A DNA stretch of 64,000 bases, taken from Paragonimus westermani. Its lineage: Eukaryota > Platyhelminthes > Trematoda > Plagiorchiida > Troglotrematidae. The stretch lies in the NCBI GenBank assembly GCA_008508345.1, contig QNGE01000954.1, positions 64,529 to 128,528 of the forward strand. The letters run 5' to 3'. The notes under the pieces were generated by a model, which ran no database searches, was not told the DNA's origin, and worked only from the letters and a program-made list of their open reading frames with translations. The position numbers were made by a program, and so were the translations under genes. How positions within the stretch are numbered: the first letter of the stretch is position 1; each line of letters starts with the position of its first letter. Shown piece after piece: positions 1 to 13,261 of the stretch.

Positions 1-3000
1 TCATTCGCTTACATGTAACCATAGACTCTCTACTGTATGGAACTGGAGACCAACGCAGAAAGAAGTTGCCTGGTTACAACTACGTCGATTACGTTCAATT
101 TCAGCCTACAGTAAAATGAGGTTAGTCGTTCAACAATAAAAACGCAACAATCTACAATCACAGCCTTTCCCTGGTCTTATATTTTTGGTGCACTTTTCTC
201 GAAATCCGCTTGGCAGGCTCTTAGTTTCGGGTTAATCTTTTAGAGGATGGTATTCCGAAGATTGCACTCACAAGCCTATTCGTTTTGTTGAATCACAACA
301 AGAATCTATGCATAACTGTCTTACCAACAACTTACCACATTAATCCACATAGCAATGTGCTGTGATGTTAATGCCGTTAACGCTCACAAGAATTGACTGA
401 GTCTGACGGTAGTGACAGGAAATAGAGAAGATGATTCGGATGAAAAATGTCAGAATTACAATATCTCAGTTAACGTCGACCAAGCAACAAGTGTAACCAA
501 AGAAGTGTAAACTGTCATGTTATCAGTAGGTTTTAGTTCAGTGTAGTCAGTTTGCGGGATAACATAATCGGCCACCAAAAGACCCACCTTATATCCTTAA
601 TCAAAATATCTGACGCTGGGACTTTGGGCTATGTTTATCTGTCCCGGTAGTTTGTTGGTGCTCAATGATACACGTGTAACCCTCCAGCAGTTTAAGAATT
701 AGGGGCAAAAGTGTGGGCAGAAGAGATTCTAAGGTTTCTTGCAGGAAGCCAACCAAGGTTCTTCACTAATGAATTACAGAACATAAGCTCACATGGAGTT
801 TAAGGTGCTAACACCACCGTTGACCACCAGTCTAGTTAATCAATACTGATCTGACCAAACCAATAGAACTCTAAGTAGACTTACAAAGACGAGGATAATA
901 TATTTCATCACCATGATATATACAGTATGATGCATTTCGTGCGACTAACTGAAACCGAACAATCAGACTAATGACAGATCAACGACTTTCAGCCCAACTA
1001 ACTAAATGACGTTGTACTCCAATCTCAACGAGTTGGTTCAGTCTTTCCACGCAAGACTGGGGCGAAATAATGCTCACAAATGAACTGTTTTCTGTGGTTT
1101 AGCAATCTTGCCACCGATTTTCTGCTTGCGCTGGTGACCACCTTGCTCAGTTTGTTGGTGTGACCTGGTTTAAGACAAACAAACGCATCGACTGTTAACA
1201 GTACGACAATTGTTGCCACCACTGCGTCGTGTACACAAACACAAACGCACACACACACATTCGCAAACACAAAATCCCCACTGTCGACACTCAAGGTGTG
1301 AGAAGCACTAAACTGGTTCGCTGAACACAGCTTTCTAGTTGAGATTCTGTGATTCTGTGCTGTGCACAGGAAACTGTCGATGCATTTGATCAAACTCTGT
1401 TTGTCGTAAATCACTATACTATATCATTTTCTGGAGGTAATTGCACTTTGAAATTTTGGTGATAAACAAATTTTTCATGCAACTTTCAGGTGACTTTCAT
1501 CTGCATTCTAATTCTTTCGGAAATGATGCTTTGGTAAAACTCATCCGATAAAAACTTGGCAAATTCCCATAAATGTGGAATGTGCAATTGTGCATCTTGG
1601 TCAATTTACCACGATTCTCATATTACTTGTGATGTGTGAGGGTGACAGAAACGAAAACAGGGTCACATAGGTCATTTGTAGTCAAATAAATGGGGCGGAT
1701 CACAGTCTGTTGAAGGAAAATGTTGATGTTGATGGCCAAGTGACAGCACCACAGGTTTGTGCCATGAAATATCTGCTGGTCTGTGTCCAGTGGCATCGAG
1801 TGGCTTGATGCTAATAGCCGGGTTTGTAACAGCCGATTTGTGCATAGAGACAGGTGAAACAATCCAATGACAATTGTCTATGAAGACAGTTCAGATTGCG
1901 TCTTCAGCATCGTTTGATGAACAATGTTAGGTGAGTAAATTAATCTTGGAAAATGTTTTTCCGGAGTAGTTTTGAAGCCGTGAAATAATCCAGCCTATAG
2001 CACCATGTGAGAAACGGAACACAAAAAGTCGAGAACCTCCTAAGATGACTACCTTTCTGTTGTGACAACGATACAAGTCATACTCTACGGTAACCTGACC
2101 CATGTCGCACTAACGCCTCAACAATTGTTAGTTTCGTTGGCAAACTCACTGTTGCGTGACGCAGTGCTGAGCGCGGGTTTTTATCCGGTGTCTGGGAAAT
2201 TCCGTGCCCGATTTTGAGACGCATACTTCCCTCTAAAAGTAACTGGATGTACCTATTTCGATTGTGCATTTATCAGGAGTGTTGACTTTTGTTCTGTAGT
2301 CTAAGCGTAAGCAGTTAATCAATGCTCTGTTTGTTACGTAACATGATAAAAATGCTGCGGAAGCGTGCACAGTTCGTTCGTGCATGCACTCCGCTAGTTT
2401 TGCCATTTGCTTATGGATTAACCTGCTGAACGGAGTGAAGCCAAGTTCAGGAATGACTATCTGTTGTTCTCTACGAGTTCGTCGATTAACTCAATTTTGG
2501 AACGCCCATAGCTGTAATCGGTTGGTGGAGCCTAGCAACCATCACCGTTTGAGAGCAAATAGATTGTGCCGTCTGTTAACTCCTGTTGAGATTCCAGTTA
2601 CTTCTCATTAGACATAGACGATCAGTTTCTAATTTGGTGATGAACGTCTGTGACTGGCAATGGTGGGGATGTTACCGCCGTTCCGCCACTATTTTGATTC
2701 TGGAAGTCTTCAGTGAACCGAAACCGGATTTTTACGGTACAGAATAACAACAAACTTTTCAGTATGCTGATAAGATTTCTGATGATAACCTCTATGTGAT
2801 CGCACAGGTAGTCGCTGACTTATCATAAGGAGAACTTCGTGGATGGTAAGTTCAAGTCCAGGGACTCCATAATTGAATTTCTATTATTAAATGGATTAAC
2901 TACGTCGACGAAATCCACATCGTTTTTGACTGGATTCAGTTGGATACCACCAGTGGAAGTCCGAACCCACTTTGGGCACAGATTATCAGTGCTCAACAAA

Positions 3001-5374
3001 TTTGTCATTCTTAATTTTTTAGAAGTATCTGGTGTAAATCACATGATAGGTGTGCACAAAACAGAGCGGAAAATTCAGAAATGTAGAACAAAACAAAACA
3101 CTTAATCAATTCACGTGGTACACAGGTGTCTATGTTTTAGTAAGCGTGCCTGTTCCTCACTGAACTACTGACGTGGTACAGTGCTGTGCTGTTTTGTAGT
3201 TGCATGGCAACTGTAAAATTTCCTTTTTCGTAAAAAGTCATTTTCCTGGGCCTTCAACTTGTATCTACTTGTATCTATTTTAAGCAGAAATTCCATTCGA
3301 ATTCAGATAGAGGGACTGAAAAGTCCATCTATACTGTCTGCCGACGTTCACGTTTGAGGTACTGAACTGTTGTTCTCCTACGAATTTTGGAACTACCAGT
3401 GATGTTACACTTCTCACTCTCTCAAAACACGCACAAAATGACCTTTAATGAAAGAAGAGTGCCAGCGGGCACGGGTTATATTACTATTCAGATACGTAAG
3501 TTGTAGCAATCTTTTCTACCGTCTCTGACTCATTCTAGTTCGTTTATTTGTACTGGTTTGTTTCAAGGTAGCTTTTGGGGAGACAGTTTCTTTGTGGAAC
3601 CCACATAGTGTGCCTACGTAAGACAGCTAACGGTGCCAGTTCCCCAAGACGTGGTCATATCTTACAGAGTCATTATCACTTGTCCACATCTGTTTGGTTC
3701 TAACGTATGGAACCTGTATAACTGGCTTCTCCACAGTGGGCATGTTACATAACTTTTGACTGCCACAAGAGGATCCCAGTCGGCTTCAGCTGATTTGGCT
3801 TTGCGTGTATCTGTTGACTGCAGCGAATTGTGAATGAGGTATAAAGAATACCTGGCCTAGACATTCTGATTTGACCCGGCAATATTCAGCAACAGAGTGC
3901 CATTTCACCGTCACTCGAACCGACTTTTGCACATGCATTAGAGATGCGTGAGGTTAATCAGTGGTTGATAGAACCAACTGGTTCACACTGGTAGTAAACA
4001 GTAGTGAACCACGGGCAGCGAGAAAAGTGCAATTGTCCGTTCATAAGTTAACTTTCTCAACTGAATAACCAACCGATGAGCACGATCCATTCAGTCGCTT
4101 ACTCATTTTTACTCGCTCGTCTTTTGTTTCTTACGCAGTCTACTTTTGATGCATAGTTCTTTGGAATTTGTCATGCTTTGCTGTTTTTATTAAGTGTATA
4201 GTAAATATATTGTGTAAATGAAGCGTTTGCATCTGTGGGAACTCCGTTTCACGTAGTTTATATGCTGAAAATAACTGACGTCAAGAAATATTTCAAGGTT
4301 GCTCCAATTCAACCATAAAATAAAATGCTTCAATTTAAACAAAAATAGTTTCTATTAGCAGAGAAGATTCCAAAAATGTCCAACTGGTAATTGGTTACAA
4401 TAAATCAGACACATAACATTGTAACATGAATGCCATTTATGCTGCAGTCCTGGATTAAACAGTCACTAGTTCTGTGGTGCGTTAAGTAACACGAAGCTGT
4501 TCAACTTACTCGGCTTAATTGGCCAGCAGAAATCTTGGAAACCTTAGTTTCAGTCAGATCGCAAATGGCTGCCTTTTTGAAAATACACACCACAGAAAAA
4601 TTCTCAAAACACATTAAAATATTCGTTTACAGTTTGGGGGTGCCCGACGTGTCACTTAACGGATTTTTCGATAACAACATCTTTCTCCATAAGCTGTAGC
4701 TGACGCGAAACTCGAAACCAACTGTTCCACAATAGCGTCCTGCATGTGTGCTTCATTTACAAGGGGAAGCCATAGCAAAACTGCGTTTATTAACCACCTC
4801 AGCATGAGAAAAAAGCCTGATACCATGGGCCTGTTAGACAGCAAGGTGTACGTGAAAGAAACCTGTACTATTCATAGGTCGAAGGCCAACATCAGATTGA
4901 AACAAAAGTGGTTCGAGATTACTTCAATAGAGTTCAACGTGTTCAGACTTGAACTGACCGTTGTTTGAAAGTTTTCATTTTTTAAGAAGATAATGGGAGA
5001 GAATGCTGATATTCCGTCCACCCAAATTCACTAGGAAAATAAATGTGAATAATGGATTTGTATTTGCTTGAACGACTTTTGTATGTCACTGTGGCAAACT
5101 ACTTATATGTTTTGCAATCCAGAAAGAGAAGAAATGATGTGTGGGCGCTTGAAAAAAACCTGAAGGAAATCTGTCTGAAAAATTAGTGGCAAAACTATGT
5201 TCATCGTGCGGTGTTTACGCCAGTTTTAATCTGAGGTTAGGGAGTTGTTGTCTTTCAACATTTTCTCGTTCAAACACGGATCAGAACTTTGTTTCAGCAC
5301 ACAGAAGTCCACACCACAATAAATCTCTTAAACGAAAGTTATGATCTTTATAAGGTTGGCTGTTGCCATTATGT
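1..5374. other. Non-coding stretch, nothing recognised
   Basis: No ORF longer than about 130 codons occurs here. The longest (minus strand, 1025-1414) is a by-product of the CA-rich tract inside it, which reads as alternating Val-Cys. I see no tRNA-like boxes, no RT motifs and no convincing exon with splice sites. Composition is AT-rich like the rest of the window. Read as intergenic or intronic DNA. Confidence 0.5.
1231..1262. repeat. CA-rich microsatellite
   Basis: Imperfect run of CA and CAAA units ending in six consecutive CA dinucleotides. It explains the apparent Val-Cys repeat of the minus-strand reading frame across it. Confidence 0.85.
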
Positions 5375-5635
5375 ACAGATGTAATGGGATTATATTCCGG
5401 AATGTCAATGATATAAGTGAGAAGCAGTAGAGGATTGAACATTGACGTTCATGTAACTGCTGTAGAAATCAAGAAAAGAGATGAAGTGTCTAACCTGGAT
5501 TTCACTTTAAAAGTTCTGTTGCCAAAAAAGAACTTAATCCAGCGAGGAACCTCCACTCGGATGCCATAGGCTTCCAGGTGACTAAATAGAAGAAAGTAGC
5601 ATCTGAGGTGAAATTGCTGCCTTTTGTCCACGTCA
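5375..5635 (-). pseudogene. CR1-like non-LTR RT fragment, palm region
   Basis: Decayed piece of the reverse transcriptase of a CR1/jockey-clade retrotransposon, which would copy its own RNA at a nicked target. On the minus strand the 60-codon frame 5449-5631 contains LEAYGI followed by RWIKFFFGNRTFKVK. This matches the segment of CR1 RTs where LxAYGI precedes a WIxxFLxGRTFxV motif. After a stop and a frame change, SMFNPLLLLTYIIDIPE (about 5380-5452) corresponds to the SVLGPLLFLIYINDLP segment. The F/YADD box that should follow is not visible. Stops and a frameshift make it dead. It cannot join the thumb fragment at 6018-6565: both are on the minus strand, but the thumb lies upstream of the palm, the wrong order for one element. 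Family assignment is by recognised motif pattern; the exact clade is uncertain. Confidence 0.7.
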
Positions 5636-6017
5636 CACTACCCACAGAGATCAACATATTTCAGTGCGTTCAGCGGGTGATGAACGGATGTATAAAAGGG
5701 CGTCTTTTGGTGGTTTCGTTTCTCCAGACAAGGAGACTCTGTACCAGAAGGATAGTTACACGTCGCAACTTTTTTTGATTTTGTCGGCGGGCTGAAACGG
5801 AGAGTAAACAAATGCACGTCTATGGTTGCTAAACACGTAAGTTTATACCTGTGTAGGTATTCATGATTAGATTTGAGCCATCAAACGAATGAACGTACAC
5901 ACGTGGCTATGCGCAGAAAAGTATAACTGGGACACAGACTCAGCGGTGGAGTAGCGATCCAGATGAATTCTGAACGCAGCCACTGTCGTTGCAATCGCTA
6001 TATGTTCTGACAGAGTT

Positions 6018-6565
6018 CTAGGCCTTGCAGACCCTAACCGAGAAGAATCTGTGCCTTAGCTCAAATCTGTTGCACTGACAGCTTAGTTTCAAGGAATGTC
6101 GTTTGAATGAGCTATTATCCGCAGGAATGAACAGTGATCTGCACGGATGGTTTAAGATCCTCAAGACTACGAAAGCCAGTACCAGGTCATCTCTCTGTCC
6201 GCGGCATTTCGGTGAGAAGAGATTCAGATCTTGAAGCCACTCAAGCCAAGTTTTCCCAGTCATCCCACGAATTGCTTTCATCGCACACATGCGAAAAGTT
6301 TCCAGAATAGGTTCGTCCTTCTTTAGGCGGAGAGACCGAACAGGGGACTCGTGTTCGAGGTAAGTACGAATATAGCTGTTGTACAGATTATTGAAACATG
6401 ATCGCTCGAATTTTTTTTTCAAACAAACACTTCAGAAGAGCTAGTGAGCCATTAGCTTTATTGGCGTTTGCCTTTGTATTAGGAGAACTGAACAGGTTGT
6501 TCGACACAATAGTGCGGATGTCTTTCTCTTTGTACTTAACTGCACTGATTCTCGGAAGGAGACCG
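6018..6565 (-). pseudogene. CR1-like non-LTR RT fragment, connector and thumb
   Basis: C-terminal part of a CR1-like reverse transcriptase on the minus strand, in two frames. The upstream part (about 6423-6535) reads EKDIRTIVSNNLFSS and then ANANKANGSLALLK. This is the family's ERDLGVxVSNDLK...AxANKAxRxLxxIK connector. After a frameshift at the T-run 6412-6420, the 134-codon frame continues with LYNSYIRTYLEH, LEWLQDLNLFSPKCRGQRDDLV and a C-terminal FFSVRVCKA. These match the LYxxxVRPxLEY, RRxxLxLxxLxxRRxRGDLI and FxxRVxxxWNxLP signatures. The Trp expected after CKA is replaced by a stop codon, a point inactivation. No promoter, poly(A) tail or target-site duplication was identified, so it is a fragment rather than a whole insertion. 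Confidence 0.75.
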
Positions 6566-7201
6566 CAGTCTCATCGGGTGACTCTACCAACTAGAGAAAC
6601 ATGAGTGGTATCGCTCCTCAGACTGCTGTAATGAGGAGGTGGTTAATTGCCTTCGGCGTACTAAGGGGGAAATTTGAGAAACCAGAAGCATGCCAATCAA
6701 ACGGAGATTGTACACTTAAGGCGGAGGATGGAAGTACCAGTAAGTTAGCAGCGTGCTTGCATAAGGACATCTTAAAAAACAGAGCCATCAGTGTAAAGGT
6801 AAGTTTTGGTTAGCTACGCTAACATTGTTGGTTGGAGGGATAGCACTCACATCAAAAACGGGGCTGGCACTCGGACGTAAAATACGATGTGTGGTTTTGA
6901 CTTGTTGCCAGCGTCACGCAATGGTAGAAGGGTGAGCGTGAGTAACATGAATGTGTGCGTTTTGGGCAATAAATGGGGCCAAGTGGGCACTGTTACACAG
7001 GAAATGGATATAGTCATGGTCGCAGACATAGTTAAGACCGAGACTTGCTACTGCTAATCTGGTTCTATCGAGGGTATCCACCGTACTGTTTGTGAGAGGG
7101 GTTCACTTTAGTTTAGTAGACCAGCAGTACGAACAAAGAGCTGGCAGAGGTCTTGCAACATTAAATGTGCTTGTTACAGTTTACTTACTCACGACATAAT
7201 G

Positions 7202-7619
7202 CTCGAAACAAGCATATACAAAAGTCCCATGATATCTGGAGCAGAGGATGAACGGTTGGTTGCACTACTGCAAGATCAAACAAAACCAGCTGACAAGATT
7301 TCTCCGTGGATGATTGTAGTGCGCTTGAAATAAACAGACAGACCAGCATGCTTCAGCTGGCAGTTCTAGAGAAGCTATGCTTAGATTTCCGTGAGCGAAG
7401 ATATTGATGCAACATGTTGGCCGGCTTACACGTTGGAGGTCTGTTCACATGTCTGATTTGCTGGGCTTCGTATTCACTAGGAGTCTAATTGATGTAGACG
7501 GCCTCGAATTTGGAGCTCTCCTTGAGTTGTTACAAACATTTCTAAAGAGAAGGAGTCTAACAGCTACTGATAAATGGCTTGGGTTATATAGAAAGATGAG
7601 CATTTTGGGGATTGTTTGA
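7202..7619 (+). pseudogene. CR1-like AP-endonuclease fragment
   Basis: Remnant of the apurinic-type endonuclease domain that nicks target DNA for CR1-like retrotransposons. The first frame (from 7202) reads IYKSPMISGAEDERLVALLQ and ends in SPWMIVVRLK before a stop. It resembles the family's VxYRxP...L...IVGDFNxP region, with the GDFN box destroyed. After at least one frameshift, the frame from 7404 reads LMQHVGRLTRWR and then DLLGFVFTRSLIDVDGL. This matches the C-terminal FLxQHVxxxTRxR...LLDLVFT signature of these endonucleases. The start used by the second frame is TTG at 7404, so no genuine initiation is implied. The element is inactive. It is on the opposite strand from the neighbouring RT pieces at 5.4-6.5 kb and so belongs to another copy. 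The RT that should follow on the plus strand was not recognised. Confidence 0.65.
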
Positions 7620-10600
7620 AAAGCTCGATCATCATCTTGGTTGATATGTGTCAGTCTGAGTTACGTATGAAATGAAACTTGCAGAGAATGAGAACGAACA
7701 TCAGAATTCTGAGAAATTAGTTTGCTTCCCTGAATATCGTTGGACAGCGCGACACCCTGCAGTGATAGAGGGAGAAATGAAGTAAGGCCAAAACCATCAA
7801 GCGCGGTGCGTGAAGAAAATTCAAGTTAACTGATATCTCAAACGTAAGGGAGCACAGAACATAGAAAATCAATTCTAAAGCGAACGCAGATTGACGTTCG
7901 AGGGAATTCTGATGGTGCGCGCTAAGCAGAACCGAAAGGTATATTTCAATTACTCCCGGTCTAATGCAGACATGCAAGTGGTTGTTGGATGCGTTTGGGA
8001 TGAACGGAGAATGTATGCCACAACGAGCGAGGAGAAGACAAACATTCTGCTCCTCTCTCGAAAAGGTGCACACTACAGGCAGTAATAGACCACCTGAAAT
8101 TGAAATTTTGTTTGGTTTACCTGAGATGCAAGAGAAACCGGCCACGGCAGACGAGGAGCACCACCTAATGCCTGGGCTGAAATCACCAAAAATCTCACTG
8201 GCAACAGGTTTCACAGTTTCCTGTACGTGGTGTAACAGAAAGAAAGAACGTTTAGTACTCAGTATACTGTACGATGTTTTAGAGGATTTCTGATACTTAA
8301 ATTGTGCAGTAGTTAAGCTGGAGCAAAGATTCTCATCCAGACAGGCCTTTCCGATCATCTGCTCCATTCTGATGGTTTGTTCCGGTACTGTTGCAAAGGC
8401 AATAACTTAAGCTTGGTGATAAAAATTTTTGGAAGAAAGCAAACGTTAGGTTTCAAAAGTTTACTTTATATTCATTGAAGCTATTCAGGTACATTTGGGA
8501 GACTTTGCCTCACTGAACAGAACGAAACGTATATTATTGCAGCTAAGTAGAACGGTGAACACTGGACACACTCAATTTTTGGGTGGTGATCACTGTGTTT
8601 CACATCTATTTAAAACTGTCTAACCTTCCAGACAAAGCAGTAACGTTTGTGCAATGCAACCGGTGTGTTGACAAGTGTAGGACGAAACATTTTGAAGTTA
8701 CACTAAATTGAGCTTGTTTCATTATTCATAGATGTTTCTGTGATAAGTATAACTAGCTCCGATAAAATACGTGATCAGCTGTAACCGTGACAAGAAGATA
8801 TGTACACAAAGTCGAAATAGACCGACAAACTTTTGTAGTAACAACATTCCGTGCTTCCATCAAAATAGCACGACATTGCTGTTTGAGAAAATAATGAAAT
8901 GTTTGTCTGAAATATTTGAACTTGTGGAGTCACGTAAAAAAAGCGTCATAATTGCTCACTGTGCTGTAGACTGCATCATGCAACGTGGTGTATACTTGTA
9001 GAAACTGTAGTTTCATAAAACTCGTCTGCAAGGTTGATTCATTTTTGTTTGTTTGTGCATTTTCTTCAGTACAGATAGTAATTTAGTTAGTTACGCGCGC
9101 AACACGAACAGGCTATCTAACAAGCCGTGTATTCCACAGAAGTCCACAGTGACTAAAGCGGCAACTCACGAACAGACTGAGTTGACATTGAGAACAAATT
9201 ATTGATTACCTGTTCGGATGATCATCCCAAAGTGTCCACACCTCATTCTAACAGAAAACCTGTCTTAAATAAGAAACACACCTGCGGTTCACGCACGGTT
9301 TGGCATCTATAATTCTCCTGAGTTGTTATAATAAATGTGGGTAAGCGCGGCGGAAAATGTTCTAACTAGTATCCACTGGTGACAGGTTTTTGAAAGCTCA
9401 GTTGGTTGTAAATATTTCTGACAAGTGTTACCTAGTGGCGTCATCATTGGTGTCCGATGAGTATTATTCGGTAGGCAGTACTTTTGGCTCTAATAAAGTA
9501 ATAGGGTTTTTACCGGTTTTGAACTGGATACTTTGTTTGACAAATACGTGCAGTTTTAGCTAACATTTGAAAGAAAATTAGTCCCAAATTCAGCACTGGT
9601 ACATTTTTAGGAAAATGTAAGCATTGCATCGTCCAATATTTTAATGAAATGCTGTGGTCAGGTTTAAGCTTAAAATGTGACATGTTTTTATTTTCGTACA
9701 AACCTTGGGTGTAAAAACAACTGAATCTGTTTCTCAACAACTTAAGCATCTAGTTAGCCGAACGGTGATGGGCCTCATTTTGTTAACAGTAGTTACGTGT
9801 ACAAAATGTGAATGGTCACAAATGTCACTGAATGGCAGGCGGTAGTTTGAGACTTAATTAACCTTAACTCAGGTTATTTTAATCTTCATTTTCAAAGAAA
9901 GGCCTGCTCCATTAGTTGATCTTGAAAAAGTATTCTCGTCCGAAATGGTACACGCACCAGCACTCTCAAATATGCTTCTGCGTTGCAGACTTCCATTCTT
10001 GGGGAGGTGGTAGTACAGCTTTGCAGAGCTTGATCAATGTAACACAAGTTAACCTAACCGTGATTTTTAGAGAAAGTTGCAACAGATAGCCGCCAATGGT
10101 TTGAACTAGGATTTTACACCAAAAGTAGCTTTTATTGATCAGGTGCTTAACATACAGGACAGTTCTTCAGTCAAAGATTTAAACACACCCTTTTTCAAGT
10201 CAGCTTTTGTGCTTAAGGTATGCAGGTCGGACACATTGTCAGGTGATTAGAATTATGAGCATTTCCTTTATGTAAAATAGAAGTGGACCACCAGATGTTC
10301 GTTATATAACTTCAAACCAGAATTTATTTATATTTTCGAGCAACACAACTGTTCACCATATAGTAGTACAGTAATTCAGCCACACTACAACGTTGATTAC
10401 GCCCTGTAGGTATACTACATACCCAAAACCAATTGCACCCACTGGCCAAAACCACTCAACCCGCCGTCTCTGAAGATGTAAAATGTACGCATTAATGATG
10501 AGTACTATTTTACCGTTAAAATCTAAACATCTACCCAGACTTCCGCGCACCCACTATCTGCTGTCGTTACACCTGCCTTCTCTTGCAATAAGTGTCCTTA

Positions 10601-12141
10601 CATTAGCCGAATCTTCCAGGAGATTGACAGCCCAATAAAAAGCACGTATACTCAGCACAAAATGTTAACAAATCTGTCGATTGGTCAGTCTCGTAGCGAA
10701 CGCATCTTCTGTTGCAACGGGTGTTTACATTTCTATTTACCATGTACTGTTTGTAATGAGAATGGACAGAAACACTTTTCCGAATAATGACGGTTAAGCG
10801 AATCGGACCTCACACATAATCAGTTGCAAGCCGAATTGCGATCCGTCGGCGTTAATCAATCCGAAGTGTCGGTCAGCCGCTACTTTGATTATTGTTGTCC
10901 CTCTGTGAAGAGAGCGCTATTTCCCAACGACTTGAGATTGCTTATTGCCGCTTAACTTTCGAGTATGTTTACTTCTCGATTGGGTAGTGCATCACTTAAC
11001 ACTGTTAACCATTTTTATCGTTTGTGTCAGTCAACTAATACCATTCACTGAGACGATAAGATAAAAAGCTTTCCTCAATCAAGTCCAAGTAAATTAATTG
11101 TAATATGGAACAACCGCTTTCGTTTCTGTGGTGAACTTTCACGTACCATTCGATCCTGTGAAACCGTCAGCACATCCTTTACGTTGAATGCGATTGGCTA
11201 ATTGGCACTGATTTATTGTGGATTCACCTAAATTAGATTTGAACACAAAATCGCCTAACTCCTACAAATTACTGGAACAAGTGCATGGTTTATCTGCTCG
11301 GAGGAACCCAGTAATGGTGCAAAACGTACATTTTTGGCTTAGCTGGCATGCCTTAGTTCAGATTATTGGGTCGGGTGTAGGCGGCATTTTAATCCTCCAC
11401 AGCAGTGTGTGAAGACTGCTTATAAAGTGTTTGTCCACATTTATACCTCTGTTGCAGTCAGTGCATACCTAAGTTGTATATAGCCTAGCAGATTCAAGGT
11501 AGGACCTGGTTCTCTCAACTTTCAGACAATTGTTATGTGTATGGCTAGTTAAGCTTGTTTATAAGCCGCGACAATTAGTGCAAAACCTTTGCGCAATCTT
11601 TTAATGCGGAAATACAGAACCCAAAATAGAAGACTGAGAAAGAACCTGTAGCTGCGATTTATTCTGACAGAAGTCAACCAATAACTGTGTTTTCATTGTT
11701 AACTGAAAACACTACCTCCAGACGTTCATCATTGGTGAGAAAAATGTGTTATTAAAATAGGCGTACATCCTTGAGCAAGACAGTGCTATCGGTTTTCGAG
11801 TCCCGTTATGTGGTAGGAAAGATCGAGTGGTATAAAGTGGTCAGTGCTTATGAATGCCTATAGATTTTACAGTACAACTGATGTTTATATCAAGCCCCGG
11901 TAGACAAATTTTGTCAGATAGGTCCCATACAAATTACTGATGATAAAAACACTACTCAGCTAGTTTGCTGGTTTCTTTGATTCCATTTCGATGGAGAGTC
12001 TTGACTGTGCTGTTATCGATTGCATTTATCAAGAAATGTTCCGTCTCCTTCCAAGGCAATAGTGCGTTCCGAATATTACTCACAAACAAATGAGGCTTAG
12101 GTTCTGCATTTGACAATTCAGGAGTGCTTGCTACAAGGTTA
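7620..12141. other. Non-coding stretch with one unusually long open frame
   Basis: No recognised gene. The longest open frame of the window (216 codons, minus strand, 7717-8367) lies here, and two shorter plus-strand frames overlap it (7891-8085 and 7964-8293). I see no family motif, signal peptide or convincing splice pattern in any of them. The remainder (8368-12141) shows only short frames and AT-rich sequence. Confidence 0.4.
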
Positions 12142-12325
12142 TTGACGCAGTGGTTAACTAGTTTGTCTCGTTAGAGACGCAACCGGAGTTCAGTTCCGGA
12201 CCCGACAAGCATATATATTGATATGCTTCGGAAAAAGCGAATCTCAAGCCAAATGGTTCTCTTCCATCAGGAAGGCTAGAAAGGTTTATGGGAATGCAAA
12301 TGTGCGTCAGTTATGAACGGCGTTC
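12142..12325 (+). repeat. tRNA-derived SINE, family B, copy 1
   Basis: The head carries an RNA polymerase III box-A-like stretch (GCAGTGGTTAACTAGT, from 12148) and a box-B-like stretch (GGAGTTCAGTTCC, 12185-12197). Then comes a body that aligns by eye with the other family-B copies at 31.7, 37.4, 44.8 and 45.0 kb. Shared landmarks are an AGCGAA..CTCAAGCC segment, a GGCTAG block and a GCGTCAGTTATGAA segment. It is diverged. No target-site duplication was found. Transcribed by Pol III if ever active, and mobilised in trans by a partner LINE (family knowledge, partner not identified). Confidence 0.55.
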
Positions 12326-13261
12326 AATTTTTATGTCTGATTTATACACAATCGTTATCTTCTTATAATACATTTAAAAAGCGATTGGAGGAACTTAATG
12401 TTGCGCGATTGATGTTATTACATATCCTGGTGCATCTTGACAACAGTCTGCAAAAGTCAGCGCAATTACTAAATCAACTACCAACCAAAAATAGCTTGCA
12501 ATGAGATGCCGGCTGTTCACTGATGTACATACACTACCACTGTCATGTCCTTAGGGGAATGATGAATTGGTCTAACTCAAGGCACTGAATGGGCCTTCAT
12601 TTTCTGATGAAACTTGTATCGGCATCTCTAAGAAAAAAATGAACTAACCGGTTAGTTTCCTCAAGTTCTCGGCTTGTCAGCGTAGACGGTGATAAATTGA
12701 CTGACACAAACGGGTTGTGAGGTAGGGTAGTATTGATGCCGATTGGCTGAGTAATCTGACACGTAATGCAAATTCGCTTTCGTTCGGCGGACATCCTTCG
12801 GCTGACAACAGATTCTGTGAGCACAGGAGACTCTGCGTCCAGATATATTTTACTGGCTAGTGCCTCCGACTGTTTATCCACATGAATGTGGGCGCGGACA
12901 GCCTAATAAAAACAGCTAAATAAACTGCGTTGAATGAAGGTTTGGCAGTTGTCTGAAAGTGATTGTCTGCCGATTTGACTCGTTCGAAATTGTACATTTA
13001 AGTCGCGAAAGCGAAAAAGTGGCGAACAGAACTTGTTTTCTGTAATCGCTCTTCGCGATAGTTACGGCAGAACAAATATGAAATTAGTAACAAGGCGGAA
13101 GAGGAAATCAGGTACTGAAGTCTATGGACTGCATTTTCGCTGACGGTTACTCAATCACTGTTTCAACTCTTAAATTTGCTTGATTACAGACCAGGGGAGA
13201 GTAAGTGTCCTCCGACCTATAATCAAGCGAATTCATATCCGTTGCATCATAATTATCGTAA
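12326..13261. other. Non-coding stretch
   Basis: Only short frames occur here, up to 94 codons at 12597-12881 on the minus strand, without recognisable motifs. Nothing else seen. Confidence 0.4.

Noticed and set aside
1025..1414. 129-codon minus-strand ORF with a Val-Cys run
   Set aside because: The run is the translation of the CA microsatellite. No domain, no splice context.
2773..2790. CTGATGA words elsewhere (for example 2.77, 11.93 and 34.24 kb) considered as further hammerheads
   Set aside because: None is followed by a GAAA box with pairing helices I and III. Only the two PLE tails satisfy the motif.
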